Shown piece after piece: positions 44,158 to 51,367 of a stretch of 64,000 nucleotides of DNA. The translations under genes were made by a program, and so were the position numbers. The notes beneath the pieces are model-generated. The model saw nothing but the letters and a program-made list of their open reading frames with translations. It was not told where the DNA came from and searched no databases. The first letter of the stretch is position 1; every line of letters begins with the position of its first letter. The stretch is from Polaromonas sp. YR568 (lineage in GTDB: Bacteria; Pseudomonadota; Gammaproteobacteria; Burkholderiales; Burkholderiaceae_C): NCBI RefSeq assembly GCF_900116715.1, contig NZ_FPBM01000011.1, positions 1 to 64,000 of the forward strand, given 5' to 3'.

Positions 44158-44925
44158 CTACGCGGCCACGCGCCGCTGTTCTTGCCGCGCAGGAAAGGTT
44201 TCCCCCTCCGTCACCTGCCGCCAATCCTCCTGCCCCATCCAGTCGCGCAGCGCCACCGCGCCTTTGGGTGTGATCTCCAGCGCGCGCATGCCCTGGCGGC
44301 GCAGCAGCCAGCCGCGCTCCAGGCTGTGGTTGCAGATCAGCGTGCCCAGTTGCCCGGCCACGTGAAAGCGGCGCTCGCTCCAGTCCAGGCAGGGGCGGCA
44401 GTAAGGCCGCTTGGTGTTGATGCTGGTGGGCGAGGTTGACAGCTCAATGCCCAGGCGCGCCAGCACGGCATTGGCCTTGGGGGTGACGTGGCCGGCTTCG
44501 CCGTCAAAGGTGATGGCGCCGTCGGCCAGCAGGTGGTGGGCAATGGCCACGCCGAGGCGGCCGGCGATGTGGTCGTAGCAGCTGCGGGCCATGCGCATGG
44601 CAGCGTCTTTGGGGCCGGGCACGACGGCGCGGCGTGGTGCGGGGGCGTTTTGTGCGGCGAGCTGTGTGATGCCTTCCAGCACACGCGCCACCTCCACCGA
44701 GGCCAGGCGGTGGTAACGGTGGCGGCCGTGCTGCTCCACGCAGAGCAGGCCGCCTTCGACCAGCAGGGCCAGGTGGCGGCTGGCGGTTTGGGGTGACACA
44801 TTGCCGACCCCGGCCAGCTCATGTGCGGTGAGGGAGCGGCCGTCCAGCAGCTCCATCAGCATGGCGGTGCGGGCCGGCTCGCCGACCAGCGAGGCGATGT
44901 GGGCGATTTGGTTGGTATTCATCAT
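44158..44925 (-). CDS. ArsR/SmtB family transcriptional regulator with C-terminal extension
   Basis: A 255-residue protein. The N-terminal winged HTH (about 1-85) reads GEPARTAMLMELLDGRSLT, ELAGVGNVSPQTASRHLALL and GGLLCVEQHGRHRYHRLAS. The long C-terminal part includes a cysteine pair RPYCRPCLDWSERRFHVAG, probably structural or ligand-binding. It is divergent from an MFS transporter at 45064 and shares a promoter gap with a strong dyad. Its ligand is unknown. Confidence in family is good. Confidence 0.9.
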   Translation of the reverse strand: MMNTNQIAHIASLVGEPARTAMLMELLDGRSLTAHELAGVGNVSPQTASRHLALLVEGGLLCVEQHGRHRYHRLASVEVARVLEGITQLAAQNAPAPRRAVVPGPKDAAMRMARSCYDHIAGRLGVAIAHHLLADGAITFDGEAGHVTPKANAVLARLGIELSTSPTSINTKRPYCRPCLDWSERRFHVAGQLGTLICNHSLERGWLLRRQGMRALEITPKGAVALRDWMGQEDWRQVTEGETFPARQEQRRVAA

Positions 44926-44972
44926 GGTGTTTGACGCCTTGTAGTGCCTACCTTAGCAGCATCGCGCGGCCC

Positions 44973-45011
44973 ATGCTTCGCTCCGTGACGAAGCATCGGG
45001 GCAGTGCTTCG
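44973..45011. promoter_or_regulatory. Operator for the ArsR-type regulator
   Basis: Inverted ATGCTTCG (44973-44980) and CGAAGCAT (44989-44996) form an 8-bp perfect dyad, and a third partial half, TGCTTCG, follows at 45005-45011. The gap separates the regulator start at 44925 from the MFS start at 45064. A dyad in a divergent ArsR/transporter gap is a standard self-regulated operator; binding is inferred. Confidence 0.65.
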
Positions 45012-45063
45012 CCGCACCATAAAGGCCATGCCGCAAACGCCGCCACCCCACAAGGAGAACCCC

Positions 45064-46350
45064 ATGGAACTGCCAATGACCCCAGCCCTGCAGCCCCCGG
45101 CGCCGCGCGCCTTTTACGGGGCCACTGTTGTACGCGCCGCTTTTGTGCTGGCCATCTTCGGCTGGGGCGTGGGCTTTTACAGCCCGGCGATTTTTCTGCA
45201 TGCGGTGCTGGCCCGTACCGGCTGGGCGCTGCCGCTGGTATCAAGCGCGGTGACTTTTCATTTTCTCTTTGGCGCCGCCGTGGTGGCCTGCCTGCCGCGC
45301 ATCCATACCCGGCTAGGCGTGGCCGCTACCACCGCCGTGGGTTGCGCGGCGCTGGCCACAGGCTTGCTGGGTTGGGCCCTGGCCGCGCAGCCCTGGCAGC
45401 TGTTTGTGGCGGCGGTGCTGACGGGTGGCGGCTGGGTCACCATGGGCGCGGCGGGCATCAACGCCATCATCTCGCCCTGGTTTGTGCGCGGCCGGCCCAT
45501 GGCGCTGGCCAAGGCCTATAACGGCGCCAGCCTGGGCGGCGTGATTTTCTCGCCGCTGTGGGGCGCGCTGATCGCCGCGATGGGTTTTACCGCCGCCACC
45601 GTGCTGGTGGGCGGGGTCATGCTGGCCATCGTGGGGTGCCTGAGTTTTTATGTGATCACGCAGACGCCTGAGCGCATGGGCCAGCGACCTGACGGTGATG
45701 CGCCCGGTGCGCCGGCACGCGCCATCACTTCGGCGCATGCCAGGCCCCTGCCGGGCCGCCTGCTGTGGCGCGACCGCAGCTTTCGTACGCTGGCGGCGGC
45801 GATGGCGCTCAGCTTGTTTGCCCAGGCCGGTTTGATCACGCATCTGTATTCGCTGTTGGTGTCGGCGATGGGCGCACAGGGTGCGGGCCTGGCGATGGCG
45901 CTGGCCACCGCCTGTGCCATTGGCGGCCGCACCGTGGTCGGCAAATGCATGCCGCCGGATGCCGACCGCCGACTGGTCGCCTGCGTGAGTTACGCGGTGC
46001 AGATAGGCGGCTCGCTGTTGCTGGCTTGTGCTGCTGAACACCAGACAGCGCTGATCCTGATGGGCGTGGTGTTGTTCGGTGTCGGCATCGGCAACGCGAC
46101 CTCGCTGCCGCCGCTGGTGGCGCAGGTGGAATTCGTCAAGGAAGATGTTCCGCGCGTGGTGGCGTTGATCGTCGCCATGTCGCAAGGCCTGTGGGCGCTG
46201 GCACCCGCCACGTTTGCCTTGCTGCTGGTGACGGGCAACGGAAGCCCGGCGCATCTGGGTGCGGGCACCGGTCTTTACTTTGGCGCGACGGTGTTGCTGC
46301 AACTGGCGGCCATCGCCTGCATGCTGGGCGGCCGCAAGCCGGCTGCCTGA
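45064..46350 (+). CDS. Major facilitator superfamily transporter
   Basis: A 428-residue membrane protein with about 12 hydrophobic helices, starting MELPMTPAL with AAGGAG 6 bases upstream; the frame is open from 45004 but earlier residues lack a ribosome site. Features include the loop motif RPMALAKAYNGASLGGVIFSP between helices and a second half resembling the oxalate/formate or monocarboxylate-type MFS proteins. Divergence from the ArsR gene implies a repressed export or uptake role; substrate unknown. Confidence 0.85.
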   Translation: MELPMTPALQPPAPRAFYGATVVRAAFVLAIFGWGVGFYSPAIFLHAVLARTGWALPLVSSAVTFHFLFGAAVVACLPRIHTRLGVAATTAVGCAALATGLLGWALAAQPWQLFVAAVLTGGGWVTMGAAGINAIISPWFVRGRPMALAKAYNGASLGGVIFSPLWGALIAAMGFTAATVLVGGVMLAIVGCLSFYVITQTPERMGQRPDGDAPGAPARAITSAHARPLPGRLLWRDRSFRTLAAAMALSLFAQAGLITHLYSLLVSAMGAQGAGLAMALATACAIGGRTVVGKCMPPDADRRLVACVSYAVQIGGSLLLACAAEHQTALILMGVVLFGVGIGNATSLPPLVAQVEFVKEDVPRVVALIVAMSQGLWALAPATFALLLVTGNGSPAHLGAGTGLYFGATVLLQLAAIACMLGGRKPAA

Positions 46351-46351
46351 C

Positions 46352-47650
46352 TCATGCCAGGCGCGGTGTGGAGCCCGACTTGCAGGCCTCCGCACGCGCC
46401 AGCAGCAACTCGCGTTCGCGCAGATTGCGCGTGAGCGAGGCGGCGCGTTCGAACTCCGCATGCGCTTCTTCGAGCCGGCCGAGCTTGAATAAGAAGTCCG
46501 CGCGTACGCTGGGCAGCAGGTGGTAGTTTTTCATCAGGGGCTCGGTGAGCAGCGCGTCAGCCACTTCCAGCCCCGTCGCCGGGCCAAAGGCCATGGCCAG
46601 CGCCACGGCGCGATTGAGCTCCACCACCGGCGAGGGCATCAGCTGCGCCAGCGCATCGTAGAGCGCGGCAATGCGATGCCAGTCAGTGTCGGCGCCTGTG
46701 GGCGCACGTGCATGGCAGGCGGCAATGGCGGCCTGCAGCGCATACGGCCCCAGCGCGCCGCCCAGCGCCTCGGCGCGCGCCAGCGCGGCAAAACCGCGGC
46801 GTATCAGGATGTGGTCCCAGCGTGCGCGGTTTTGCTCCAGCAGCAAGATGGGTTCACCCGACGGGCCGGTGCGCGCCTTGGCGCGAGAAGCCTGGATTTC
46901 CATGAGCGCTACCAGTCCATGCACTTCGGGCTCCTGCGTCGCCAGCTCGGCCAGCACGCGCCCCAGCCGCAGGGCCTCATCGCACAGCGCGGGCCGCATC
47001 CAGTCGCCGCCCGAGGTGGCCGAATAGCCTTCGTTGAAGATCAAATAAATGACCTCCAGCACCGAGGCCAGCCGCGCATCGCGCTCGGCGGGGCCGGGCA
47101 CTTCAAAGGGAACACGCGCCTCGGCCAGGGTGCGCTTGGCGCGCACGATGCGCTGCGCCACGGTGGGCTCGGGTACCAGGAAGGCACGGGCGATCTCATC
47201 GGTGCTCAGGCCGCCCAGCAGCCGCAGCGTCAGCGCGATGCGCGCCTCGGTCGACAGCACCGGGTGGCAAGCGGTGAAGATCAGGCGCAGCAGGTCGTCG
47301 CCGTAGTCGTCATCGCCGCCTTCTCCGGAGCCGGGCTCGTCTACATCGGCGAAAGCCATTTCCTGCTCCAGCTCGAGTTCATGGCCAAGCTCTTCATGCT
47401 TGAGCGCGAGCAGCTTGCGCCGCCGCAGGTAGTCGATGGCGCGGTGCTTGGCCACCGCCATAAGCCAGGCGCCCGGGTTGTCCGGCACGCCGGTTTTGGG
47501 CCAGCGCTCCAGCGCGGTGACCAGCGCGTCCTGCGCAATCTCTTCGGCCAGGCCGACCTCTTGCACCATGCGTGCAACCTTGGCGATGACCTTGGCCGAC
47601 TCGATGCGCCAGACAGCATCGATGGCGCGATGGGTTTCATGCGACGCCAT
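46352..47650 (-). CDS. ECF sigma factor, ECF42 type (with C-terminal extension)
   Basis: A 432-residue extracytoplasmic-function sigma factor. Region 2 (about 1-85) has VGLAEEIAQDALVTALERWP and GAWLMAVAKHRAIDYLRR; region 4 (about 125-175) has LGGLSTDEIARAFLVPEPTV and RIVRAKRTLAEARVPF. A 240-residue TPR-like helical extension follows (DUF6596-like), the hallmark of ECF42. It is the distal gene of an operon with DGPF/YCII proteins and no anti-sigma factor is present, as expected for this group. The MFS gene on the other strand ends 1 base before its stop. Confidence 0.9.
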   Translation of the reverse strand: MASHETHRAIDAVWRIESAKVIAKVARMVQEVGLAEEIAQDALVTALERWPKTGVPDNPGAWLMAVAKHRAIDYLRRRKLLALKHEELGHELELEQEMAFADVDEPGSGEGGDDDYGDDLLRLIFTACHPVLSTEARIALTLRLLGGLSTDEIARAFLVPEPTVAQRIVRAKRTLAEARVPFEVPGPAERDARLASVLEVIYLIFNEGYSATSGGDWMRPALCDEALRLGRVLAELATQEPEVHGLVALMEIQASRAKARTGPSGEPILLLEQNRARWDHILIRRGFAALARAEALGGALGPYALQAAIAACHARAPTGADTDWHRIAALYDALAQLMPSPVVELNRAVALAMAFGPATGLEVADALLTEPLMKNYHLLPSVRADFLFKLGRLEEAHAEFERAASLTRNLRERELLLARAEACKSGSTPRLA

Positions 47651-47656
47651 GCGGCT

Positions 47657-48088
47657 TCAGGCGCTCTTGTTCTTTCCGCTCGGGGCCTGCTGCATCTCGG
47701 TGAAACCGGCGGCGGCCTCCTGCACGTCGGGCGGGAAGTCCGACATCTCCTGCACCTGGCGCACTTCGATGATTTCGTTTTCTCCGCCCGGGCAGCGTGA
47801 GGCCCATTCAATGGCTTCGGCACGCGACGCCACATTGATCATCCAGTAGCCGCCCAGCACTTCGCGGGCTTCGGCAAAAGGGCCGTCGCTGACGTGGGCC
47901 TTGCCACCGGGGAAGGTCACACGCGCGCCCATCGAGGGCGGGTGCAGGCCGTCCAGCGCGATCAGCACGCCGGCTTTTTGCAGGGCTTCGTTGTATTTCA
48001 TCATCGCGGCTACGGCGTCAGCATCAGGCATCGTGCCGGCAGCGGCGGTTTCGTAGCCTTTGGGGATCATCAGCATCATGAATCGCAT
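47657..48088 (-). CDS. YCII/DGPF-domain protein (a)
   Basis: A 143-residue small protein of the YCII fold with the marker DGPFAEAREVLGGYWMI. It ends 6 bases before the sigma gene start, so they are co-transcribed. AAGGAG precedes the ATG. DGPF proteins accompany ECF42 factors in many bacteria; their activity is unknown, though the fold is related to dimeric barrel enzymes. Confidence 0.92.
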   Translation of the reverse strand: MRFMMLMIPKGYETAAAGTMPDADAVAAMMKYNEALQKAGVLIALDGLHPPSMGARVTFPGGKAHVSDGPFAEAREVLGGYWMINVASRAEAIEWASRCPGGENEIIEVRQVQEMSDFPPDVQEAAAGFTEMQQAPSGKNKSA

Positions 48089-48133
48089 TTGAGTACTCCT
48101 TGAATGTAGGGGTGTGGAGTGGTTGAGCCGGGC

Positions 48134-48670
48134 TTACTTTTCCGCAGCGGCCTTCATGGCGGCCAGACCATCTTCAAAGTCCTTGCCCACCATCTTGTCG
48201 ATGTTGAAGAAGACGTGCATCACCCTGGACATCAGCGGCGCGGGGCCGGACATGTCCCAGCTCACCACACTGCCGCCGGCCTGCGGCTGGATGGTGAACA
48301 CCACCTTGTTGTGCGCCTCGAAAGGCTTGGTGAAGTTCAGGTCAATCTTGACCATGGAGGAAGGCACCGACTCGGTGATCAGCATGTCGCCGGTGCCGAC
48401 TTCCTTGCTTTCCCAGGCGTAGGCCGCGCCTTTGCCGGTGGCCGGGCCGCTGAAGCTGCGCTTCATCGCGGCGTCTTTCTTCTCCCAGGGCGACCAGGCG
48501 GCCCACTGTTTGTAGTCGTTGATCAGCGGGAAGATTTTTTCAGGCGGCGCCTGAATGGTGGCCTGGCGCTGCACGCGGAAGGTGTCTGGTTTGTTGGCGG
48601 CGAGTATCAGCACGGCCACGATAAAAACGACGATGGCGACGGCTGCGATAAGGGCGATGGTTTTGAACAT
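48134..48670 (-). CDS. SRPBCC-fold protein with N-terminal membrane helix
   Basis: A 178-residue protein. An N-terminal hydrophobic helix (about 4-26) is followed by an SRPBCC/polyketide-cyclase-type domain (START-like) with FRVQRQATIQAPPEKIFPLI, DYKQWAAWSPWEKKD and VVSWDMSGPAP. It lies between the single and double DGPF genes on the same strand, downstream of an internal candidate promoter at 48771-48796. AGGAG precedes the ATG. Substrate unknown. Confidence 0.9.
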   Translation of the reverse strand: MFKTIALIAAVAIVVFIVAVLILAANKPDTFRVQRQATIQAPPEKIFPLINDYKQWAAWSPWEKKDAAMKRSFSGPATGKGAAYAWESKEVGTGDMLITESVPSSMVKIDLNFTKPFEAHNKVVFTIQPQAGGSVVSWDMSGPAPLMSRVMHVFFNIDKMVGKDFEDGLAAMKAAAEK

Positions 48671-48770
48671 GTCAATCTCCTGAGTTGGTGTTCGCTTACT
48701 TTTTGAGGAAGGGGCGAGCGCCGGATTTATCGGCCTTTTATGGCCTGAAAAACGTCTGCTCTACCGGTAC

Positions 48771-48796
48771 GACGAACGGAAAACGCGAAATCGACA
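48771..48796 (-). promoter_or_regulatory. Candidate ECF42 promoter, upstream of SRPBCC gene
   Basis: On the minus strand the -35 TGTCGA (48796-48791) is separated by 16 bases from the -10 CGTC (48774-48771). TGTCGA/CGTC is the pattern I associate with ECF42 promoters. An identical pair, with identical spacing, occurs at 50192-50217 upstream of the first DGPF gene. The SRPBCC start is about 100 bases downstream. Confidence 0.8.
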
Positions 48797-48853
48797 TGGT
48801 TGGCCAAAATTTTTCAAATTATTTTTGACCACCGCCTGAACCGCCCCTGAACC

Positions 48854-49627
48854 TCAGGCGGCGGCGAAATCCGCGGCTTCATACAGCAGCCGGATCTCGA
48901 CCTCCACCTCTTCCGTATCCCGAAACGGGAAGGGATACGCCAGCGCCCAGTCCACCGCAGCCTGCAGCGACCGCGCCTGGATGATCCAGAAACCGGCCAG
49001 CAACTCCTTGGCTTCGGCAAACGGCCCGTCCATCACGCTGGGTTTACCCCGGGTGAATTTCATGCGGGATGCGCTGGCGCTGGGCTTGAGTCCTTCGCCC
49101 ATCAGCAGCACGCCGGCCTTGACAGCCTCGTCATTGCGCTGGGCCATGCGCCCCAGCCACTGGGCGTCGGGCACGATGCCGGCTTCGGCCCGGTCATTGG
49201 CCTTGAGCAAAATCATGAAGCGGCGGAAGCCCTCAGGCAGGGGCGGTGCGCCTTCGCCGGCCACGCCGCGCAGGCCGCCGGGGCAGCCGCCTTCGCGGAT
49301 TTCCAGCGAGGTGTTGCCGTTGGCATCTTCCTGGGGCCAGCGTTTGAGCCACTCAAGGGCGTCCTGCCGCGAAGCCGCCTCGATCATGGTGAAGCCGGCG
49401 ATCAGCTCTTTCGCTTCGGTGAAGGGGCCGTCGGTCACCGTGGGCTTGCCACCCGAAAACCGGATGAGCGCGCCCTTGGAACTCGCCTGCAAGCCCTCGC
49501 CGCCCAGCAGCATGCCGGCTTTGGCCAGTTCTTCGTTGTAGGCGCCCATGGCCGCCAGCAGCGCGGGGCCGGGCAGCTCGCCGGCCTCGGTGCTGGCGTC
49601 GGCTTTGCGCAGGATCATGTATTGCAT
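48854..49627 (-). CDS. Double YCII/DGPF-domain protein (b)
   Basis: A 257-residue tandem fusion of two YCII domains. The first has TDGPFTEAKELIAGFTMIEA (about residues 65-85) and the second MDGPFAEAKELLAGFWIIQA (about 205-225), joined by a linker near residue 125. AGGAG lies upstream of the ATG. It is in line with the other DGPF genes and the sigma factor, 62 bases from the next gene upstream. The domain duplication is inferred from the repeated motif. Confidence 0.9.
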   Translation of the reverse strand: MQYMILRKADASTEAGELPGPALLAAMGAYNEELAKAGMLLGGEGLQASSKGALIRFSGGKPTVTDGPFTEAKELIAGFTMIEAASRQDALEWLKRWPQEDANGNTSLEIREGGCPGGLRGVAGEGAPPLPEGFRRFMILLKANDRAEAGIVPDAQWLGRMAQRNDEAVKAGVLLMGEGLKPSASASRMKFTRGKPSVMDGPFAEAKELLAGFWIIQARSLQAAVDWALAYPFPFRDTEEVEVEIRLLYEAADFAAA

Positions 49628-49689
49628 GCGTGAAGTCTCCTCAGGATGGCAGTCCCCGGTTTTTACCTCAAACGCGGGGCCTGCGCGTT

Positions 49690-50115
49690 TCAGCGCTGCG
49701 CCTCGACCTGGCGGCGCAGGCGCTCCTCGGCTTCGCGAAGCTCCGGCGTGAATTCAGCGCCGAAGTCTTCGGCCGAAAACACCTGGCGAATTTCAATTTC
49801 GGCTTCGCTCTCGGGCGGAAAGGGCGCGCGCTTGACCCATTCAATCGCTTCTTCTTTCGACGAGACCTGCAGTATCCAGAAGCCGGCCACCAGCTCCTTG
49901 GTTTCGGGGAAAGGCCCGTCGATCACACTGCGCTTGCCGCCCGAGAACCGGACGCGCGAGCCTTTGGCGCTGGGGTGCAGCCCCTCGCCCGCCAGCATGA
50001 CGCCGGCCTTGACCAGTGATTCGTTGAACTTGCCCATATCGGCCAGCAGTTGTTCGGTGGGCATTTCCCCGGCTTCGCTGTGCTTGTCGGCTTTGACCAG
50101 AACCATGAATTTCAT
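49690..50115 (-). CDS. YCII/DGPF-domain protein (c)
   Basis: A 141-residue protein with IDGPFPETKELVAGFWILQV (about 65-85). It is the first gene of the regulon: the candidate ECF promoter at 50192-50217 lies about 80 bases upstream, and AAGGAG precedes the ATG. It is longer than a minimal YCII domain because of a charged C-terminal helix. Confidence 0.92.
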   Translation of the reverse strand: MKFMVLVKADKHSEAGEMPTEQLLADMGKFNESLVKAGVMLAGEGLHPSAKGSRVRFSGGKRSVIDGPFPETKELVAGFWILQVSSKEEAIEWVKRAPFPPESEAEIEIRQVFSAEDFGAEFTPELREAEERLRRQVEAQR

Positions 50116-50191
50116 TTCGGACTCCTTGAGGTGGTGTTGGGAGCGGAGAGCCCGGACAACCCGGGCAAAAACATCCTGCTCTTACCGGTAC

Positions 50192-50217
50192 GACGAGCGG
50201 GTAGGGCGAAATCGACA
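50192..50217 (-). promoter_or_regulatory. Candidate ECF42 promoter, upstream of DGPF gene (c)
   Basis: On the minus strand TGTCGA (50217-50212), 16 bases, CGTC (50195-50192). The flanking bases also match the second promoter: CGATTTCG follows TGT in both and ACCGGTA follows CGTCGT in both. It is the most upstream point of the DGPF-SRPBCC-sigma array. Confidence 0.8.
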
Positions 50218-50297
50218 GCTTGTGGCCATCTTTTTTCAGGTTTTTTTGTAACAGTGGCCGAAAAAGCCAGCAGGCCGGCTGGCCGGTTCGGGGCTGT

Positions 50298-51266
50298 TCA
50301 GGTCAGCAGGGCCACCGCCGCCGAGAAGCTGAAGAAAGCCAGCACGGTAGACAACAAGATGATGCGGGCAATGCGCCCGTTGTCAGCGCCGAAGCGCTCG
50401 GCCAGCAAGGCCACATTGCTGGCGCTGGGCAGGGCCGCCACCAGCACAATCACCGTCAGCGCAAACGGCTGCAGCGGCACTCCCACCGCGATGGCGCCCA
50501 ACCCCACCAGGCCCACCAGCACTGGGTGCAGTACCAGCTTGATCAGCGCGACCGGCACGTACTCTTTCAGTGGCGTGGCGGCCGTGCTGTTCATCTGCGA
50601 GCGCGCCAGCACCGCGCCTATGGTGAACAGCGCCACCGGCGAAGCCGCATCAGCCAGCAGCCCCACGGTCTGCATCACCGGCGCCCACAACACCACGCCA
50701 AAGCCCGACGACAGCGCGCCCAGCACAATGGCCCAGGGCATGGGGTTGAGTGCCACGCCCTTGAGCGCCTTTTGTGCGGCGACTTCGGCGCCATGGATAT
50801 CGGCCGAATCCAGCCGCGACAGCGCGATGCATAGCGAACTCGTCACCAGCAAATCGACCAGAATGGTGACGATGGCCGGGCCGGCGGCCTGCGCGCCCAG
50901 CAACGCGACCAGCAAAGGCACGCCCATAAAGCCGGTATTGGGAAAGGCCGCCACCAGCGCGCCGAAAGACGCATCGTTCCAGGCAATGCGGCCCTTGCGC
51001 GTGATCATCACGGTGAAAGCCACCATCAGCAGCGCACACACCAGATAGACGGCTACCAGGCTGGCATCCAGCAACTGTGCAATCGGCGTGCCCGCGCCAA
51101 AGCGGTACAGCATGCAGGGCAGCGCGAAATACAGCACAAAGGTATTGAGGCCGGGAATAGCCAGCTGCGGCAGCAGCGCGCGCCGCGCCGCCACGTAGCC
51201 GCACAACACCAGGGCAAAAAACGGAAAAGTGACGAGGAGAATGCTTAACACAAAGCGTATTGTCAC
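50298..51266 (-). CDS. AEC (auxin efflux carrier) family transporter
   Basis: A 322-residue membrane protein with about 8-10 hydrophobic helices, starting near VTIRFVLSILLVTFPFFALV. The conserved AFPNTGFMGVPLLVALLG segment is typical of AEC carriers for organic acids or efflux. The ribosome site is weak: GTG 51266 and GTG 51251 are both possible. It is divergent from rep, with about 100 bases between. Confidence 0.85.
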   Translation of the reverse strand: MTIRFVLSILLVTFPFFALVLCGYVAARRALLPQLAIPGLNTFVLYFALPCMLYRFGAGTPIAQLLDASLVAVYLVCALLMVAFTVMITRKGRIAWNDASFGALVAAFPNTGFMGVPLLVALLGAQAAGPAIVTILVDLLVTSSLCIALSRLDSADIHGAEVAAQKALKGVALNPMPWAIVLGALSSGFGVVLWAPVMQTVGLLADAASPVALFTIGAVLARSQMNSTAATPLKEYVPVALIKLVLHPVLVGLVGLGAIAVGVPLQPFALTVIVLVAALPSASNVALLAERFGADNGRIARIILLSTVLAFFSFSAAVALLT

Positions 51267-51367
51267 CGGCAAGCACGGGTGAAGGCTGACCGCCGCTGAC
51301 TGGCTATGATTCCGGCTGCTTCTTTGTCTTCTGTCTGGATTTCCCCCGGCCCCACCCGTCTGCCTGC

